NCBI RefSeq assembly: GCF_009857605.1
Contig: NZ_WWCT01000022.1
Coordinates: 1-64,000, forward strand
Reading direction: 5' to 3'
Length of the DNA stretch: 64,000 nt
Origin: Duganella levis
GTDB lineage: Bacteria > Pseudomonadota > Gammaproteobacteria > Burkholderiales > Burkholderiaceae_D
The position numbers and the translations under genes are program-made. Shown in pieces: positions 34,931 through 43,750 of this stretch. The notes under the pieces are model-generated. The model did not search any database. It saw only the letters and a program-made list of their open reading frames with translations, and was not told the origin of the DNA. Within the stretch, counting starts at the first letter, position 1; every line of letters begins with the position of its first letter.

Positions 34931-35845
34931 TTACAGCACGGCCAACGGCGCCAGCCGCAGCGCCGCCTCGTCCAGCAAAAACTGGCGGAAGCTGCGCGCC
35001 ACCGACGGCAACGGCCGGTCGCCGCAATGCACCACATGCCACTGGCGCTTGACCGGCAAGCCCTGCACCGCCAGCACCGTCAGCAGGCCGGCGCGCACAT
35101 CGGCCTGCACCTCCTGCGCCGACAGCAGGCTGACGCCCATGCCGGCGATCACCGATTGCTTGATCGCCTCGCTGCACCCCAGCTCCATGAAGCGCGGCGG
35201 ATTGGACAGGCTGAGGAAGATGTCGTCGGCGACGATGCGGGTATCGGTGCCGCTTTCGCGCACCAGCAGGCATTCGCTGGCGATGCGCGCCACCGGGATC
35301 TCGCGTTCGGCCGCCAGCGGATGCATGGGCGAGGCCACCAGCACGAAGGGATTGGCGGCAAACGGTTCTGCGGCCAGGCTGGGCAGGGACGGCGCGCGCA
35401 CCATCACCGCCAGGTCCAGCTGGTCGGCGCGCAGCATCGACACCAGCTGTTCGCGCGGTCGCACCTGCATGTCCAGTTCCAGCCCGGCATGCTGCTGGAG
35501 AAACGCGTTAATCATGTGCGGGAAGAAGCGGCTGCCGGACGTGATCAGGCCGACCCGCAGGCGCTGCACGGCGCCAGTCATCAGGTCGGCCAGCGACTGC
35601 TCGGCGGCGTTCAGATCGGCCAGGATCACCTGGCAGTGGCGCAGCACCAGTGAGCCACCCTCGGTCAGCGCGATGCGCTTGCCGCTGTGTTGAAAGAGCG
35701 GCAAGCCGGCCAGTCCCTCCATCTGCTTGATCTGCATCGACACGGCCGGCTGGGTCAGGTGCAAGTCCTCCGCCGCGCGGGAAAAACTCAGGTTGCGCGC
35801 CACACTTTCAAAGATTTTAATCTGGCGTAGTGTTATGTGCTTCAT
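34931..35845 (-). CDS. LysR family transcriptional regulator
   Basis: 304 residues. The N-terminal winged helix reads LRQIKIFESVARNLSFSRAAEDLHLTQPAVSMQIKQME in consecutive segments (about 6-43), the canonical LysR HTH. The effector-binding domain (about 90-300) resembles CbbR/CysB-like regulators. It is convergent with the Nramp gene and divergent from the S9 peptidase at 36040; the 194-base divergent region holds no gene. The target is not evident. Confidence 0.88.
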   Translation of the reverse strand: MKHITLRQIKIFESVARNLSFSRAAEDLHLTQPAVSMQIKQMEGLAGLPLFQHSGKRIALTEGGSLVLRHCQVILADLNAAEQSLADLMTGAVQRLRVGLITSGSRFFPHMINAFLQQHAGLELDMQVRPREQLVSMLRADQLDLAVMVRAPSLPSLAAEPFAANPFVLVASPMHPLAAEREIPVARIASECLLVRESGTDTRIVADDIFLSLSNPPRFMELGCSEAIKQSVIAGMGVSLLSAQEVQADVRAGLLTVLAVQGLPVKRQWHVVHCGDRPLPSVARSFRQFLLDEAALRLAPLAVL

Positions 35846-36039
35846 AGGTGGATCAGTCTCCTTCCGCAGCCAGTGTAGGCAGCTTTGAATTGAGCGGCCC
35901 CTCCCGCTTGGCTAGCGGTAACCACTCATTCCAGCTATTAGACCATTCATCGCAACAGGCTGCAGGCTGTCGCTCCGGCGTGGCGCCAGCGTGTTAAATT
36001 GCTATCCTTGGTTTTCCATCCACTGACGATGAGGTATCC

Positions 36040-38052
36040 ATGATCCGCTACGCCCTGCCTGCCCTGCTTCTGGCGAGTGTCTTGCCAGTTTATGCCCAGA
36101 CTGCCGCCGCCGATGTGCCGCTGATCGAGCGCGGCAAGATTTTCGGCAACCCCAGCAAGACCGCCGCCAAGATCAGCCCGGACGGCAAATGGCTGTCGTG
36201 GATCGCGCCGCGCGACGGCGTGCTCAATGTGTGGGTGGCGCCGGCCGACAAGCTGTCCGACGCCAAGCCGCTGACCGACGAAAAAACCCGGCCGATCCGC
36301 AACAGTTTCTGGTCGCCCGATTCCAAGGTCGTGCTGTTCATCCAGGACAAGGGCGGCGACGAAAACTTCCTGCTGTACGGCGTCAACGTCGCCAGCGGCA
36401 AGCAGACCAACTACACGCCGTTTGAAAAGACCCGCGCACAAGTTCTGCAGATCAGCAACAAGATCAAGGACCGCATCCTGATTGGCGTCAACAACCGCGA
36501 TGCCCGCTGGCACGACGTCTACAGCCTCGACCTGGCCAGCGGCAAGCTGACGCTGGTGCTGCAGAACGACGGCTACGCCGGCTATCTGGCCGACGACCAA
36601 CTGAAGCTGCGCATCGCCGAGAAAGCCCGTAACGACGGCGGCACCACTTACTACCGCATCACCGACGGCAAGATCGACACCACGCCGCTGACCGAAGTAG
36701 GCCTGGACGATTCGCAGACCACCAATGCCTGGAGCTTTACCGCCGACGGCAAAACGCTGTACTGGACCGATGCGCGCAACCGCAATACCGCCGCGCTGAT
36801 TGCCCAGGATGTCGCCACTGGCAAGAACACCGTCATCGCCGAGGATGTCCGCGCCGATATCGGCGGCGCCCTGGCGGACAAGCAGACCGGCCGCCTGCTG
36901 GCCTACAGCGTCGACTACCTGAAGCCGGAATATGTCGCGCTGACCAACGACCTGAAAGCCGACCTGGACTTCCTGAAGAAAAACGCCAAGGGCCAGTTCA
37001 CCATCACCTCGCGCACCGATGCGGATGACAAGTGGCTGGTCGCGGTCGATCCCGTCACCGCGCCGGCCTCGACCTGGCTGTACGACCGCAAGGCCAAGAA
37101 GCTGACCCAGCTCTACGTCAGCCGGCCGGAGCTGGACGGCGCGCCGCTGGCGGCCATGCATCCGCAGGAGATCAAGTCGCGCGATGGGCTGACGCTGGTG
37201 TCCTACCTGACGCTGCCGAAATCGGTGGACGCCAACGGCAGCGGCAAGGCCAGCAAGCCGGTGCCGATGGTGCTGCTGGTGCACGGCGGGCCATGGGCGC
37301 GCGACGGTTTCGGCTACAACGGCTACCACCAGTGGCTGGCCAACCGCGGCTACGCGGTGCTGTCGGTGAACTACCGCGGCTCGACCGGCTTCGGCAAGAA
37401 ATTCATCTCGGCCGGCGACCTGCAATGGGGCCGCAAGATGCATGACGACCTGATCGATGCGGTGGACTGGGCGGTCAAGAGCGGCGTCACCACGCCGGAC
37501 AAAGTGGCCATCATGGGCGGCTCGTATGGCGGCTACGCCACGCTGGCCGGCCTGACGTTCACGCCGACCACCTTTGCCTGCGGCGTCGACATCGTCGGCC
37601 CGTCCAATCTGTTCACGCTGCTGCAAACCATTCCGCCGTATTGGGAGGCAGGCAAGCAGCAGTTCTACAAGCGCATGGGCGACCCGACCACCGACGCCGG
37701 CAAGGCTTTGCTGAAGGAACGCTCGCCACTGAACTTTGCCGCCGACATCCAGCGGCCGCTGCTGATCGGCCAGGGCGCCAACGACCCGCGCGTCAACGTG
37801 CGCGAGTCGGAACAGATTGTGGCGGCGATGGCGGCCAAGAATATTCCGGTGACGTATGTCGAGTTCCCGGATGAAGGCCACGGCTTTGCGCGGCCGGTCA
37901 ACAACATCGCCTTCAACGCCGTGACCGAAAACTTCCTGGCCAAATGCCTGAGCGGCCGCGCCGAACCGATCGGCGGCGCCCTCAAAGCCTCGACCGCGCA
38001 AGTCAAACACGGCGCCGAATTCGCCCCCGGCCTGGCGGACGCCATCAAGTAA
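36040..38052 (+). CDS. Exported S9 family peptidase
   Basis: 670 residues with a signal peptide (1-19, ending VYAQT). A propeller with ISPDGKWLSW and FWSPDSK blades occupies about 40-400. The catalytic domain has Ser495 in GGSYGGYA, Asp582 in GANDPRV and His614 in DEGHGF. It resembles the S9C dipeptidyl/acylaminoacyl group and is the third exported S9 enzyme in the window. A hairpin (TGCCTCAG/CTGAGGCA, 38070-38092) follows the stop and may help end its transcript. Confidence 0.92.
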   Translation: MIRYALPALLLASVLPVYAQTAAADVPLIERGKIFGNPSKTAAKISPDGKWLSWIAPRDGVLNVWVAPADKLSDAKPLTDEKTRPIRNSFWSPDSKVVLFIQDKGGDENFLLYGVNVASGKQTNYTPFEKTRAQVLQISNKIKDRILIGVNNRDARWHDVYSLDLASGKLTLVLQNDGYAGYLADDQLKLRIAEKARNDGGTTYYRITDGKIDTTPLTEVGLDDSQTTNAWSFTADGKTLYWTDARNRNTAALIAQDVATGKNTVIAEDVRADIGGALADKQTGRLLAYSVDYLKPEYVALTNDLKADLDFLKKNAKGQFTITSRTDADDKWLVAVDPVTAPASTWLYDRKAKKLTQLYVSRPELDGAPLAAMHPQEIKSRDGLTLVSYLTLPKSVDANGSGKASKPVPMVLLVHGGPWARDGFGYNGYHQWLANRGYAVLSVNYRGSTGFGKKFISAGDLQWGRKMHDDLIDAVDWAVKSGVTTPDKVAIMGGSYGGYATLAGLTFTPTTFACGVDIVGPSNLFTLLQTIPPYWEAGKQQFYKRMGDPTTDAGKALLKERSPLNFAADIQRPLLIGQGANDPRVNVRESEQIVAAMAAKNIPVTYVEFPDEGHGFARPVNNIAFNAVTENFLAKCLSGRAEPIGGALKASTAQVKHGAEFAPGLADAIK

Positions 38053-38101
38053 GACCATCACCCTTGTGCTGCCTCAGTAGCTGACTGAGGCACGCACGAT
38101 A

Positions 38102-38129
38102 CGCTGGCGGTATTCCCCCGCCGCCAGCG
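38102..38129. promoter_or_regulatory. Inverted repeat directly upstream of the HigBA pair
   Basis: CGCTGGCGG (38102-38110) and CCGCCAGCG (38121-38129) are perfect inverted arms with a ten-base spacer, ending ten bases before the toxin start. Toxin-antitoxin operons are usually repressed by their antitoxin at such palindromes, so this is a candidate HigA operator. Confidence 0.5.
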
Positions 38130-38139
38130 ATGGTCGACA

Positions 38140-38424
38140 ATGCCGATACAGTCCTTTAAATGCAGAGACACGGAAAAAGTGTTTAACAACCTTGCTGTGC
38201 CGAGGTTCGTTCAGTTTCGGTCCGCGCTTGAACGAAAGCTGCGGCAACTGAATATTGCGAACGACCTTGATGACTTAAGAGTTCCAACAGGAAATCGCCT
38301 GGAAGCGCTGGCCGGTACACGCCAAGGACAACATAGTATCCGGATCAATAAGCGCTACAGGATTTGCTTCGTGTGGACCGCCGCTGGACCGTCTGAAGTC
38401 GAGGTGGTGGATTATCACAGCTAG
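38140..38424 (+). CDS. higB: HigB-type mRNA interferase toxin
   Basis: 94 residues of the RelE/ParE superfamily, HigB branch. The diagnostic segment is LEALAGTRQGQHSIRINKRYRICFVW (about 54-79, shown in two overlapping blocks: LEALAGTRQGQHSIRIN and KRYRICFVW), followed by VEVVDYHS at the end. HigB toxins cut mRNA on the ribosome. The antitoxin gene follows 12 bases after its stop, the toxin-first order typical of higBA. Confidence 0.92.
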   Translation: MPIQSFKCRDTEKVFNNLAVPRFVQFRSALERKLRQLNIANDLDDLRVPTGNRLEALAGTRQGQHSIRINKRYRICFVWTAAGPSEVEVVDYHS

Positions 38425-38436
38425 AAGGAGGTAAGC

Positions 38437-38733
38437 ATGCTTGAAGATAAAATGCGCCCGATTCATCCAGGCGAAATCCTGCGCGAGGATTTCATGGTGC
38501 CGTTAAAAATGAAGCCTGTGGCGTTTGCCAATATGCTCGACTTGCCGGTTGCGGTAGTCGCCGAAGTGCTTGGAGAGAAACGCAGCGTATCCACCGAAAT
38601 TGCCGCGCATATCGTGCGGCATTTTGGTGGGCACGTGGATTTCTGGCTACGCCTTCAGCAAAGCTACGACGAGAAAATCACCCAGCTTAAACCTGGCCAG
38701 CCCTGGCCAGCGACGCGCGCAGTGTCATCGTGA
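38437..38733 (+). CDS. higA: HigA-type antitoxin
   Basis: 98 residues with an XRE-type helix-turn-helix. MRPIHPGEILREDFM (about 6-20) is the HigA signature, followed by KPVAFANMLDLPVAVVAEVLGEKRSVS. AAGGAGGT precedes the ATG at 38437. It neutralises HigB and should repress the operon. Its last 47 bases overlap the 3' end of the convergent LacI gene, so the C-terminus (about residues 84-98) may be locally derived rather than ancestral. Confidence 0.92.
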   Translation: MLEDKMRPIHPGEILREDFMVPLKMKPVAFANMLDLPVAVVAEVLGEKRSVSTEIAAHIVRHFGGHVDFWLRLQQSYDEKITQLKPGQPWPATRAVSS

Positions 38734-39700
38734 CGGGGTAGTTGCGGGTGACGGGGCGTTGCAGGTCGTAGCAGCGGTTCAGCAGGTCGCTGACGCCGTT
38801 CTGCGTCATCTCACGCCATGGCATGTGCACGGTGCTCAGGCGCGGAGCGAAGAACTCGGCGCTAGGCGTGTCGTCGTAGCCGATGACGGAAATCTCGTGC
38901 GGCACGCGGATACCCGCTTCCTGGAAGTACGACAGCGCACCCGCCGCCATCTCATCGTTGGCGCAAAACATCGCGGTACAGCGCCGCCCGGATTCCACCA
39001 GTTCTTTGGCCGCCGACCAGCCGCCCGCCGGCGAGAAGTCTTTCTCCACCGCCCACATGGTGCCCGTGTCGATGCCGGCCGCCGTCAGCTCCACCTTGAA
39101 CGCCGCCACCCGCGCCACGTTATCCGGCAAGCTGGCCGGCCCGGACACCAGCGCGATCTCGCGGTGCCCATGATCCAGCAAGGTGCGCGCAGCGATCTTG
39201 CCGCCCAGCTTGTGATCGACCGTGAAGCACTGCCCGGAGATGCTGTCGAAATAATGATTGAGCACCACCATCGGCTTGGGACGCGGCCCCAGCACGCTCA
39301 AGTCTTCCTCTTGCAACACATTGGTCATCAGGATCAGCCCATCGCAACCGCGCTCGACCAGAAACGCCAGCCCTTCGATGGCCTGCTGGCGCGCCCCGCC
39401 CAGCCCGGCGCCAAACGCCACCACCATATGCAGCCCGGCCGCGCGCAATTCGTTGTCGATGATTTGCAGGATAGGCGTATAAAACGTCCCGCTCAGCACC
39501 GGAATGTACACGCCGACCATCTTGCTATTGCCGGACAACAGCGTGCGCGCCGCATGCGACGGCCGGAAGCCCAACTGGTCGATGGCGGCCCGCACCTTGA
39601 CCAGCGTGGCCGGCGACACCGAACCCTTGCCGCTCACCACCCGCGATGCCGTGCCAAGCCCTACGCCCGCCAGGCGGGCTACGTCTTTAATGGTCGCCAC
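38687..39700 (-). CDS. LacI family repressor of the halogenase/TonB locus
   Basis: 337 residues. The helix-turn-helix and hinge read MATIKDVARLAGVGLGTASR and SHAARTLLSGNS (about 1-60). The effector domain has the periplasmic-binding fold with VVLNHYFDSISGQCFTVDH and CANDEMAAGALSYFQEAGI. The gene starts 14 bases inside the end of the polysaccharide deacetylase gene, so both share one operon. LacI-type palindromes lie at the start of that operon and of the divergent TonB receptor gene, so it very probably controls both. The inducer is probably a sugar or oligosaccharide. Confidence 0.9.
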   Translation of the reverse strand: MATIKDVARLAGVGLGTASRVVSGKGSVSPATLVKVRAAIDQLGFRPSHAARTLLSGNSKMVGVYIPVLSGTFYTPILQIIDNELRAAGLHMVVAFGAGLGGARQQAIEGLAFLVERGCDGLILMTNVLQEEDLSVLGPRPKPMVVLNHYFDSISGQCFTVDHKLGGKIAARTLLDHGHREIALVSGPASLPDNVARVAAFKVELTAAGIDTGTMWAVEKDFSPAGGWSAAKELVESGRRCTAMFCANDEMAAGALSYFQEAGIRVPHEISVIGYDDTPSAEFFAPRLSTVHMPWREMTQNGVSDLLNRCYDLQRPVTRNYPVTMTLRASLARAGQV

Positions 39701-40502
39701 GTTGAGTCTTCACATAAGTCATGATGTTCAGGAAAGTATCGGTCCAGTAGCGCTGCCGGTTGGCCGCAAGGTACTGTAACAGTTCCTCGTGCGCAGCGGC
39801 ACTGGTCGTCAGATAGTCGCCACCGACGCCGTGAAAGGTGAAATTGACCATGGTTCCCTTCGCCGCCGCCTGCTGCACAATCGCAATCAGCTGCTGGCCG
39901 CTCAGGCCTTCCGGCGCATATACGCCCACCGCCGACGGATTCAGCGTGGCCATCGACGGCGTTACCGCCTCGCCTCCCACCTTGATAGCGACAAACGCCG
40001 GCGCCACCGCTTTCAGGTAGTCGGCGCCGGCCGCCAGCGTATCGCCGCACGGCACGGTGTAGGTGCGTTCGCGCTTGCCGTCGATCGCGTACAGCATGGT
40101 ATTGCCCAGCATGACCTGGTCCTGCATTTGCGCCACGCTGGTGGTGTCGAGGTCGCGCTGCGGCTGTACCCACTCATGCCCCGGCGCGCGCCGCGAGCAT
40201 TGGTGGAACAGGCTGTGATTGCCCAGCTCGTGACCGTTGCGGGCCGCCGCGCGCCATGCCGCCATCCGCTTGTCCACCGCCGGATTGGACAGTTGCAGGT
40301 AAAAACTGCCCTTCAGCCCGGCACGGTCCAGCGCCGGAATGGCGATATCCAGCTGCGAATCGAGCGCGTCGTCATACGCCAGGCTGACCGCCGCCTGGGC
40401 GCCGTGCGGCCATTGGAAAGGTAATCCATTTTGCGCCGCAACAACGCCCGATAAGACGCTCATCCACGCCGCCGCCAGCACCTGCAAAGTCGATATTTTC
40501 AT
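39687..40502 (-). CDS. Exported polysaccharide deacetylase (NodB/CE4-type)
   Basis: 271 residues from the ATG at 40502. An ATG at 40538 is rejected because it falls in the predicted -10 box. A signal peptide ends near VVAAQ. Motif 1 is SLAYDDALDSQ (catalytic base Asp and metal Asp), and motif 2 is HELGNHSLFH (HxxxH metal ligands). A late FHGVGGDYLTT segment corresponds to the last NodB motif. It should remove N- or O-acetyl groups from a glycan in the periplasm. It is the first gene of the operon with the LacI repressor and is divergent from the TonB receptor-halogenase operon. Confidence 0.85.
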   Translation of the reverse strand: MKISTLQVLAAAWMSVLSGVVAAQNGLPFQWPHGAQAAVSLAYDDALDSQLDIAIPALDRAGLKGSFYLQLSNPAVDKRMAAWRAAARNGHELGNHSLFHQCSRRAPGHEWVQPQRDLDTTSVAQMQDQVMLGNTMLYAIDGKRERTYTVPCGDTLAAGADYLKAVAPAFVAIKVGGEAVTPSMATLNPSAVGVYAPEGLSGQQLIAIVQQAAAKGTMVNFTFHGVGGDYLTTSAAAHEELLQYLAANRQRYWTDTFLNIMTYVKTQRGDH

Positions 40503-40518
40503 CAAAAGTGTCTCTTTT

Positions 40519-40532
40519 TGGAAACGTTCCCA
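40519..40532. promoter_or_regulatory. LacI-type operator at the deacetylase-lacI promoter
   Basis: TGGAAACGTTCCCA is symmetric at six of seven pairs around a central CG, the classic form of LacI/GalR operators. On the minus strand it covers the predicted transcription start of the deacetylase operon. Confidence 0.7.
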
Positions 40533-40536
40533 GATC

Positions 40537-40565
40537 ATGTTGCACGCCTTATCTTCCTATGTCAA
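40537..40565 (-). promoter_or_regulatory. Promoter of the deacetylase-lacI operon
   Basis: Read on the minus strand, a perfect TTGACA (40565-40560) is followed after 17 bases by CAACAT (40542-40537). The start site would be near 40530, inside the LacI-type palindrome. Confidence 0.55.
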
Positions 40566-40599
40566 CCAAAACGGGTGCACAATTTTAAGGCATGCCAAA

Positions 40600-40629
40600 T
40601 TGACTTTGAATTTCGATCAATGCTATATT
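40600..40629 (+). promoter_or_regulatory. Promoter of the TonB receptor-halogenase operon
   Basis: TTGACT (40600-40605) and TATATT (40624-40629) with an 18-base spacer form a strong sigma-70 promoter. Its start site, near 40636, lies just before a LacI-type palindrome. Confidence 0.75.
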
Positions 40630-40640
40630 CGCCATGTTAA

Positions 40641-40656
40641 TTGGAAAGGTTTCCAA
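40641..40656. promoter_or_regulatory. LacI-type operator downstream of the TonB receptor promoter
   Basis: TTGGAAAGGTTTCCAA is symmetric at seven of eight pairs; only the central GG deviates. It begins about five bases after the predicted start site, where a repressor would block elongation or open-complex formation. It shares GGAAA and TTTCC half-sites with the element at 40519-40532. Confidence 0.72.
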
Positions 40657-40717
40657 GAACACGGTAAAAAGTAGCAGGCAGGCGGTTGATAAAAACACAG
40701 AAAACACAGGAGATGAC

Positions 40718-43651
40718 ATGCATTATCCGAAGGCACGACAAACATTGATGAGCCTGGCAGTAGCCAGCGCATGCGCGGCCGCCGCCGTGCCAGCCATGGC
40801 GCAAGACGCCCCGGTCAAAGCGGCGGAAGCAACGGATGTTCAGAGCGTCGTCGTGACCGGCCTGCGCCAGTCACTGATTTCGTCGATGAACCTGAAACGC
40901 AATTCCGACGGTATCGTCGACGGCATCGTCGCCGAAGACATCGGCAAGTTCCCTGATACCAACCTGGCCGAGTCGCTGCAACGCATTTCCGGCGTCTCCA
41001 TCGACCGCTCGATCGGCGAGGGTTCGAAGATCACCGTGCGCGGCGTCGGTCCCGACTTCAATCTGGTGCTGCTGAACGGCCGCCAGATGCCGACCTCCAA
41101 TTTGGGCGACCTGAACGGCCGCGCCTTCGACTTCGCCAACCTGGCGTCGGAAGCCATCTCGCAGATCCAGGTCTACAAGACCAGCCGCGCGGAAAACGCC
41201 ACCGGCGGCATCGGCGCCACCGTCAACGTCATGACCGCCAAGCCGTTCGACCGTCCTGGCATGCACGCCAGCATCGGCGCCAAGGCGGTGTACGACACCT
41301 CCAACGACAACCTGCCGTCCGACGTCCAAGCCAACCGTTCGCTAACGCCGGAAGTCTCGGGCCTGTACTCCAATACCTTCGCCAACAACACGATTGGCGT
41401 GGCGCTGACCGGCAGCTACCAGGAACGCAACCTGGGCTATAACACCGCCGCCGTCTCCAACGGCTGGAAAGGCCCGTACGCCGGCAACACCGGCCCGCTG
41501 ATCGGTGCCGGCAACCAGGTCACCAACGCCCCCGGTGCGACCGACCTGTACTCGCTGCCGCAAAACTTGAACTACAACTTCAACGGCGTCAAACGCCAGC
41601 GCACCAACGCCCAGCTGACCTTGCAATACAAGCCGGTCGACTCGCTGGTCACCACGCTGGACTACACCTACTCGGAAAACAAGATCCAGACCAAGCGCAA
41701 CGACATCTCGGCCTGGTTCAACTTCGGCCCGTCGGCCAGCTCGTGGACCAAGGGTTCGCCAACCAGCCCAACCAGCTGGACCGAGTTCGTCTCCGGCAGC
41801 GACATCGCCATGGGCGCCGCCGACTTCGCCACCAAGACGCAGAACAAATCGCTGGGCTTCAACGCCGTCTGGAAAGCCACCAACACCCTGCGCTTCGAGC
41901 TGGATACCCACCATTCGACCGCCGAGTCCGGCGCCGACAGCCCGTTCGGTTCCAGCAACACGCTGGGCACCGCCAGCTTCAGCCGCGGCAACACCACGGT
42001 CGACTTCAGCAAGGACTTCCCGGTGCTGAGCATCCAGGGCGCCGACTTCGTCAAGGCCGGCCAGCAAGTCACCGGCTCGGTGTTCACCAACTCCTACATG
42101 AAGGGTGAAGTGGACCAGACCCAGGTCAAGGGAGCATGGAAAGTGCTGGAAGCGTCCGAGCTGAAATTCGGCGGCAGCTTCAACAAGGTCGAGAACCGTT
42201 CCGCCTTCTCCAACCAGCAGCGCGACACCTGGGGCGGCGCCACCAGCCCGGCCGACTACCCAAGCAGCGTCTGGCACCCGAACTCGATCGGTCAGTACTT
42301 CGACAAGATCAACGGCAGCGCCAACCCGAACCTGTTCAATCAGTTCTACACCTTTAACTTTGCCCAGGTGCGCCAGATCGCCGCTACCGCGTCCGGCCTG
42401 CCGGCGCTGTACATGCCGAAGAGCACCTTCGACAACGACGCCCGCACCCAGGAAAAATCCAAGTCGGCCTTCGTCCAGTTCAATACCGACTGGGACACCA
42501 AGTTCCCGATCCGCACCGCCATCGGCGTGCGCTACGAGAAGACCGACGTCATCTCGACCGCGCTGGTACCGGCCGCGACCGCCATCAGCTGGGTCTCGCA
42601 GAACGAGTTCCCGATCACCTTCGGCGCGCCGACCTTCACCACGCTGGGCGGCTCCTACCACAACGTGCTGCCGAGCTTCGACTCCGACATCGAGCTGACG
42701 CCGACCCAGAAACTGCGCTTCAGCGCCGGCGAAACCATCGGCCGTCCACGCTATGACCAGATCCAGGGCGGCCAGACGCTGAACTCGCTGGTACGGACCG
42801 ACGGCGGCACCGGCTCGCAAGGCAACCCGGCGCTGAAACCGGTCAAGTCCAAGAATCTGGACCTGTCCTACGAGTGGTACTACGGCAAGCAGAACTTCTT
42901 CTCGGTCGGCTACTTCAAGAAAGACCTGGAAAACTACGCCGGTCAATCGCAGATCGACGCCACTCCGTTCAACCTGCACACGCCAGTCGGCGGTGCGTTG
43001 TGGAACGAGGCGCTGTCGGCCGGCAAGTGCCTGGCGTCGGATACCACCTGCATCCGCCAGTACATCTTCGCCAACCACCCGACCGCACCGGGCGTCACCG
43101 CGCCAGGCGTGAACGGCAACGTCAACGGCACCATCGTTGGCCAGCCTAGCGACCCGATCGCCAACTTCCGCATCACCTCCTTCTCCAACCAGAAGAAGGC
43201 CAGCCTCAGCGGCGTCGAGCTGAACTTGCAGCACATGTTCGGCGACAGCGGCTTTGGCGTGTCGACCAACTACACCTATGTGCACTCGGGCCTGCGCTAC
43301 GACAACAACAAGGTGGGCGAGCAGTTTGCGCTGGTGGGCTTGTCGAACTCGTCGAACGTGGTCGGTATCTACGAGGACAAGAAGTTCACCGCGCGCGTGG
43401 CCTACAACTGGCGTGGCGAGTTCCTGTCGTCGACCTTCGACGGCTCCGGTCCTAACCCGCAGTATGTGGAAGCGTACGGTCAGGTCGACATCAGCCTGGG
43501 CTACAACTACAACGACAAGCTGAGCTTCCAGATCGAGGGCATCAACGTCGGCAACTCGATCCAGCGCGTGCATAGCCGTACCCAGAACCAGCTGGAATCG
43601 GTGACGCAAGCCGGACCGCGCTACATGGTCGGCGCGCGCTACAAGTTCTAA
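40718..43651 (+). CDS. TonB-dependent receptor (TonB-Xanth-Caul type) of the halogenase locus
   Basis: 977 residues. The start at 40718 follows CAGGAG; an upstream in-frame ATG at 40634 would place the operator inside the gene. The signal peptide ends AMAQD. The plug has VVVTGLRQSL, the segment EDIGKFPDTNLAESLQRISG, and VRGVGPDFNLVLLNGRQMPT, the pattern of the TIGR01782 receptor group found in carbohydrate-uptake loci of Xanthomonas, Caulobacter and sphingomonads. The C-terminus is GARYKF, with the terminal Phe needed for barrel assembly. It should import an oligosaccharide or related ligand. It is the first gene of the operon. Confidence 0.93.
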   Translation: MHYPKARQTLMSLAVASACAAAAVPAMAQDAPVKAAEATDVQSVVVTGLRQSLISSMNLKRNSDGIVDGIVAEDIGKFPDTNLAESLQRISGVSIDRSIGEGSKITVRGVGPDFNLVLLNGRQMPTSNLGDLNGRAFDFANLASEAISQIQVYKTSRAENATGGIGATVNVMTAKPFDRPGMHASIGAKAVYDTSNDNLPSDVQANRSLTPEVSGLYSNTFANNTIGVALTGSYQERNLGYNTAAVSNGWKGPYAGNTGPLIGAGNQVTNAPGATDLYSLPQNLNYNFNGVKRQRTNAQLTLQYKPVDSLVTTLDYTYSENKIQTKRNDISAWFNFGPSASSWTKGSPTSPTSWTEFVSGSDIAMGAADFATKTQNKSLGFNAVWKATNTLRFELDTHHSTAESGADSPFGSSNTLGTASFSRGNTTVDFSKDFPVLSIQGADFVKAGQQVTGSVFTNSYMKGEVDQTQVKGAWKVLEASELKFGGSFNKVENRSAFSNQQRDTWGGATSPADYPSSVWHPNSIGQYFDKINGSANPNLFNQFYTFNFAQVRQIAATASGLPALYMPKSTFDNDARTQEKSKSAFVQFNTDWDTKFPIRTAIGVRYEKTDVISTALVPAATAISWVSQNEFPITFGAPTFTTLGGSYHNVLPSFDSDIELTPTQKLRFSAGETIGRPRYDQIQGGQTLNSLVRTDGGTGSQGNPALKPVKSKNLDLSYEWYYGKQNFFSVGYFKKDLENYAGQSQIDATPFNLHTPVGGALWNEALSAGKCLASDTTCIRQYIFANHPTAPGVTAPGVNGNVNGTIVGQPSDPIANFRITSFSNQKKASLSGVELNLQHMFGDSGFGVSTNYTYVHSGLRYDNNKVGEQFALVGLSNSSNVVGIYEDKKFTARVAYNWRGEFLSSTFDGSGPNPQYVEAYGQVDISLGYNYNDKLSFQIEGINVGNSIQRVHSRTQNQLESVTQAGPRYMVGARYKF

Positions 43652-43674
43652 CTCACTGTTGTAACTTCACCACG

Positions 43675-43713
43675 AAAAGCCGCTGCGGATCAGCTTAACC
43701 CGCAGCGGCTTTT
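43675..43713 (+). terminator. Hairpin terminator/attenuator between receptor and halogenase genes
   Basis: AAAAGCCGCTGCGG pairs perfectly over 14 bases with CCGCAGCGGCTTTT, with an 11-base loop. It has the stem and terminal T run of an intrinsic terminator. No promoter is evident before the halogenase gene, so partial read-through probably sets a lower level for the downstream genes. Confidence 0.8.
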
Positions 43714-43750
43714 CAGTTACACTTCCTGCAACTCACTGACAAGGCAAGCT

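Noticed and set aside
35947..38061. A 704-codon open frame antisense to the third S9 peptidase
   Set aside because: The plus strand encodes a full catalytic triad. The antisense product is compositionally biased and unlike any family.
41342..43609. A 755-codon open frame antisense to the TonB receptor
   Set aside because: The plus-strand receptor has signal peptide, plug and terminal Phe. The antisense product is Val/Gly/Arg-rich with no domain and no ribosome site.
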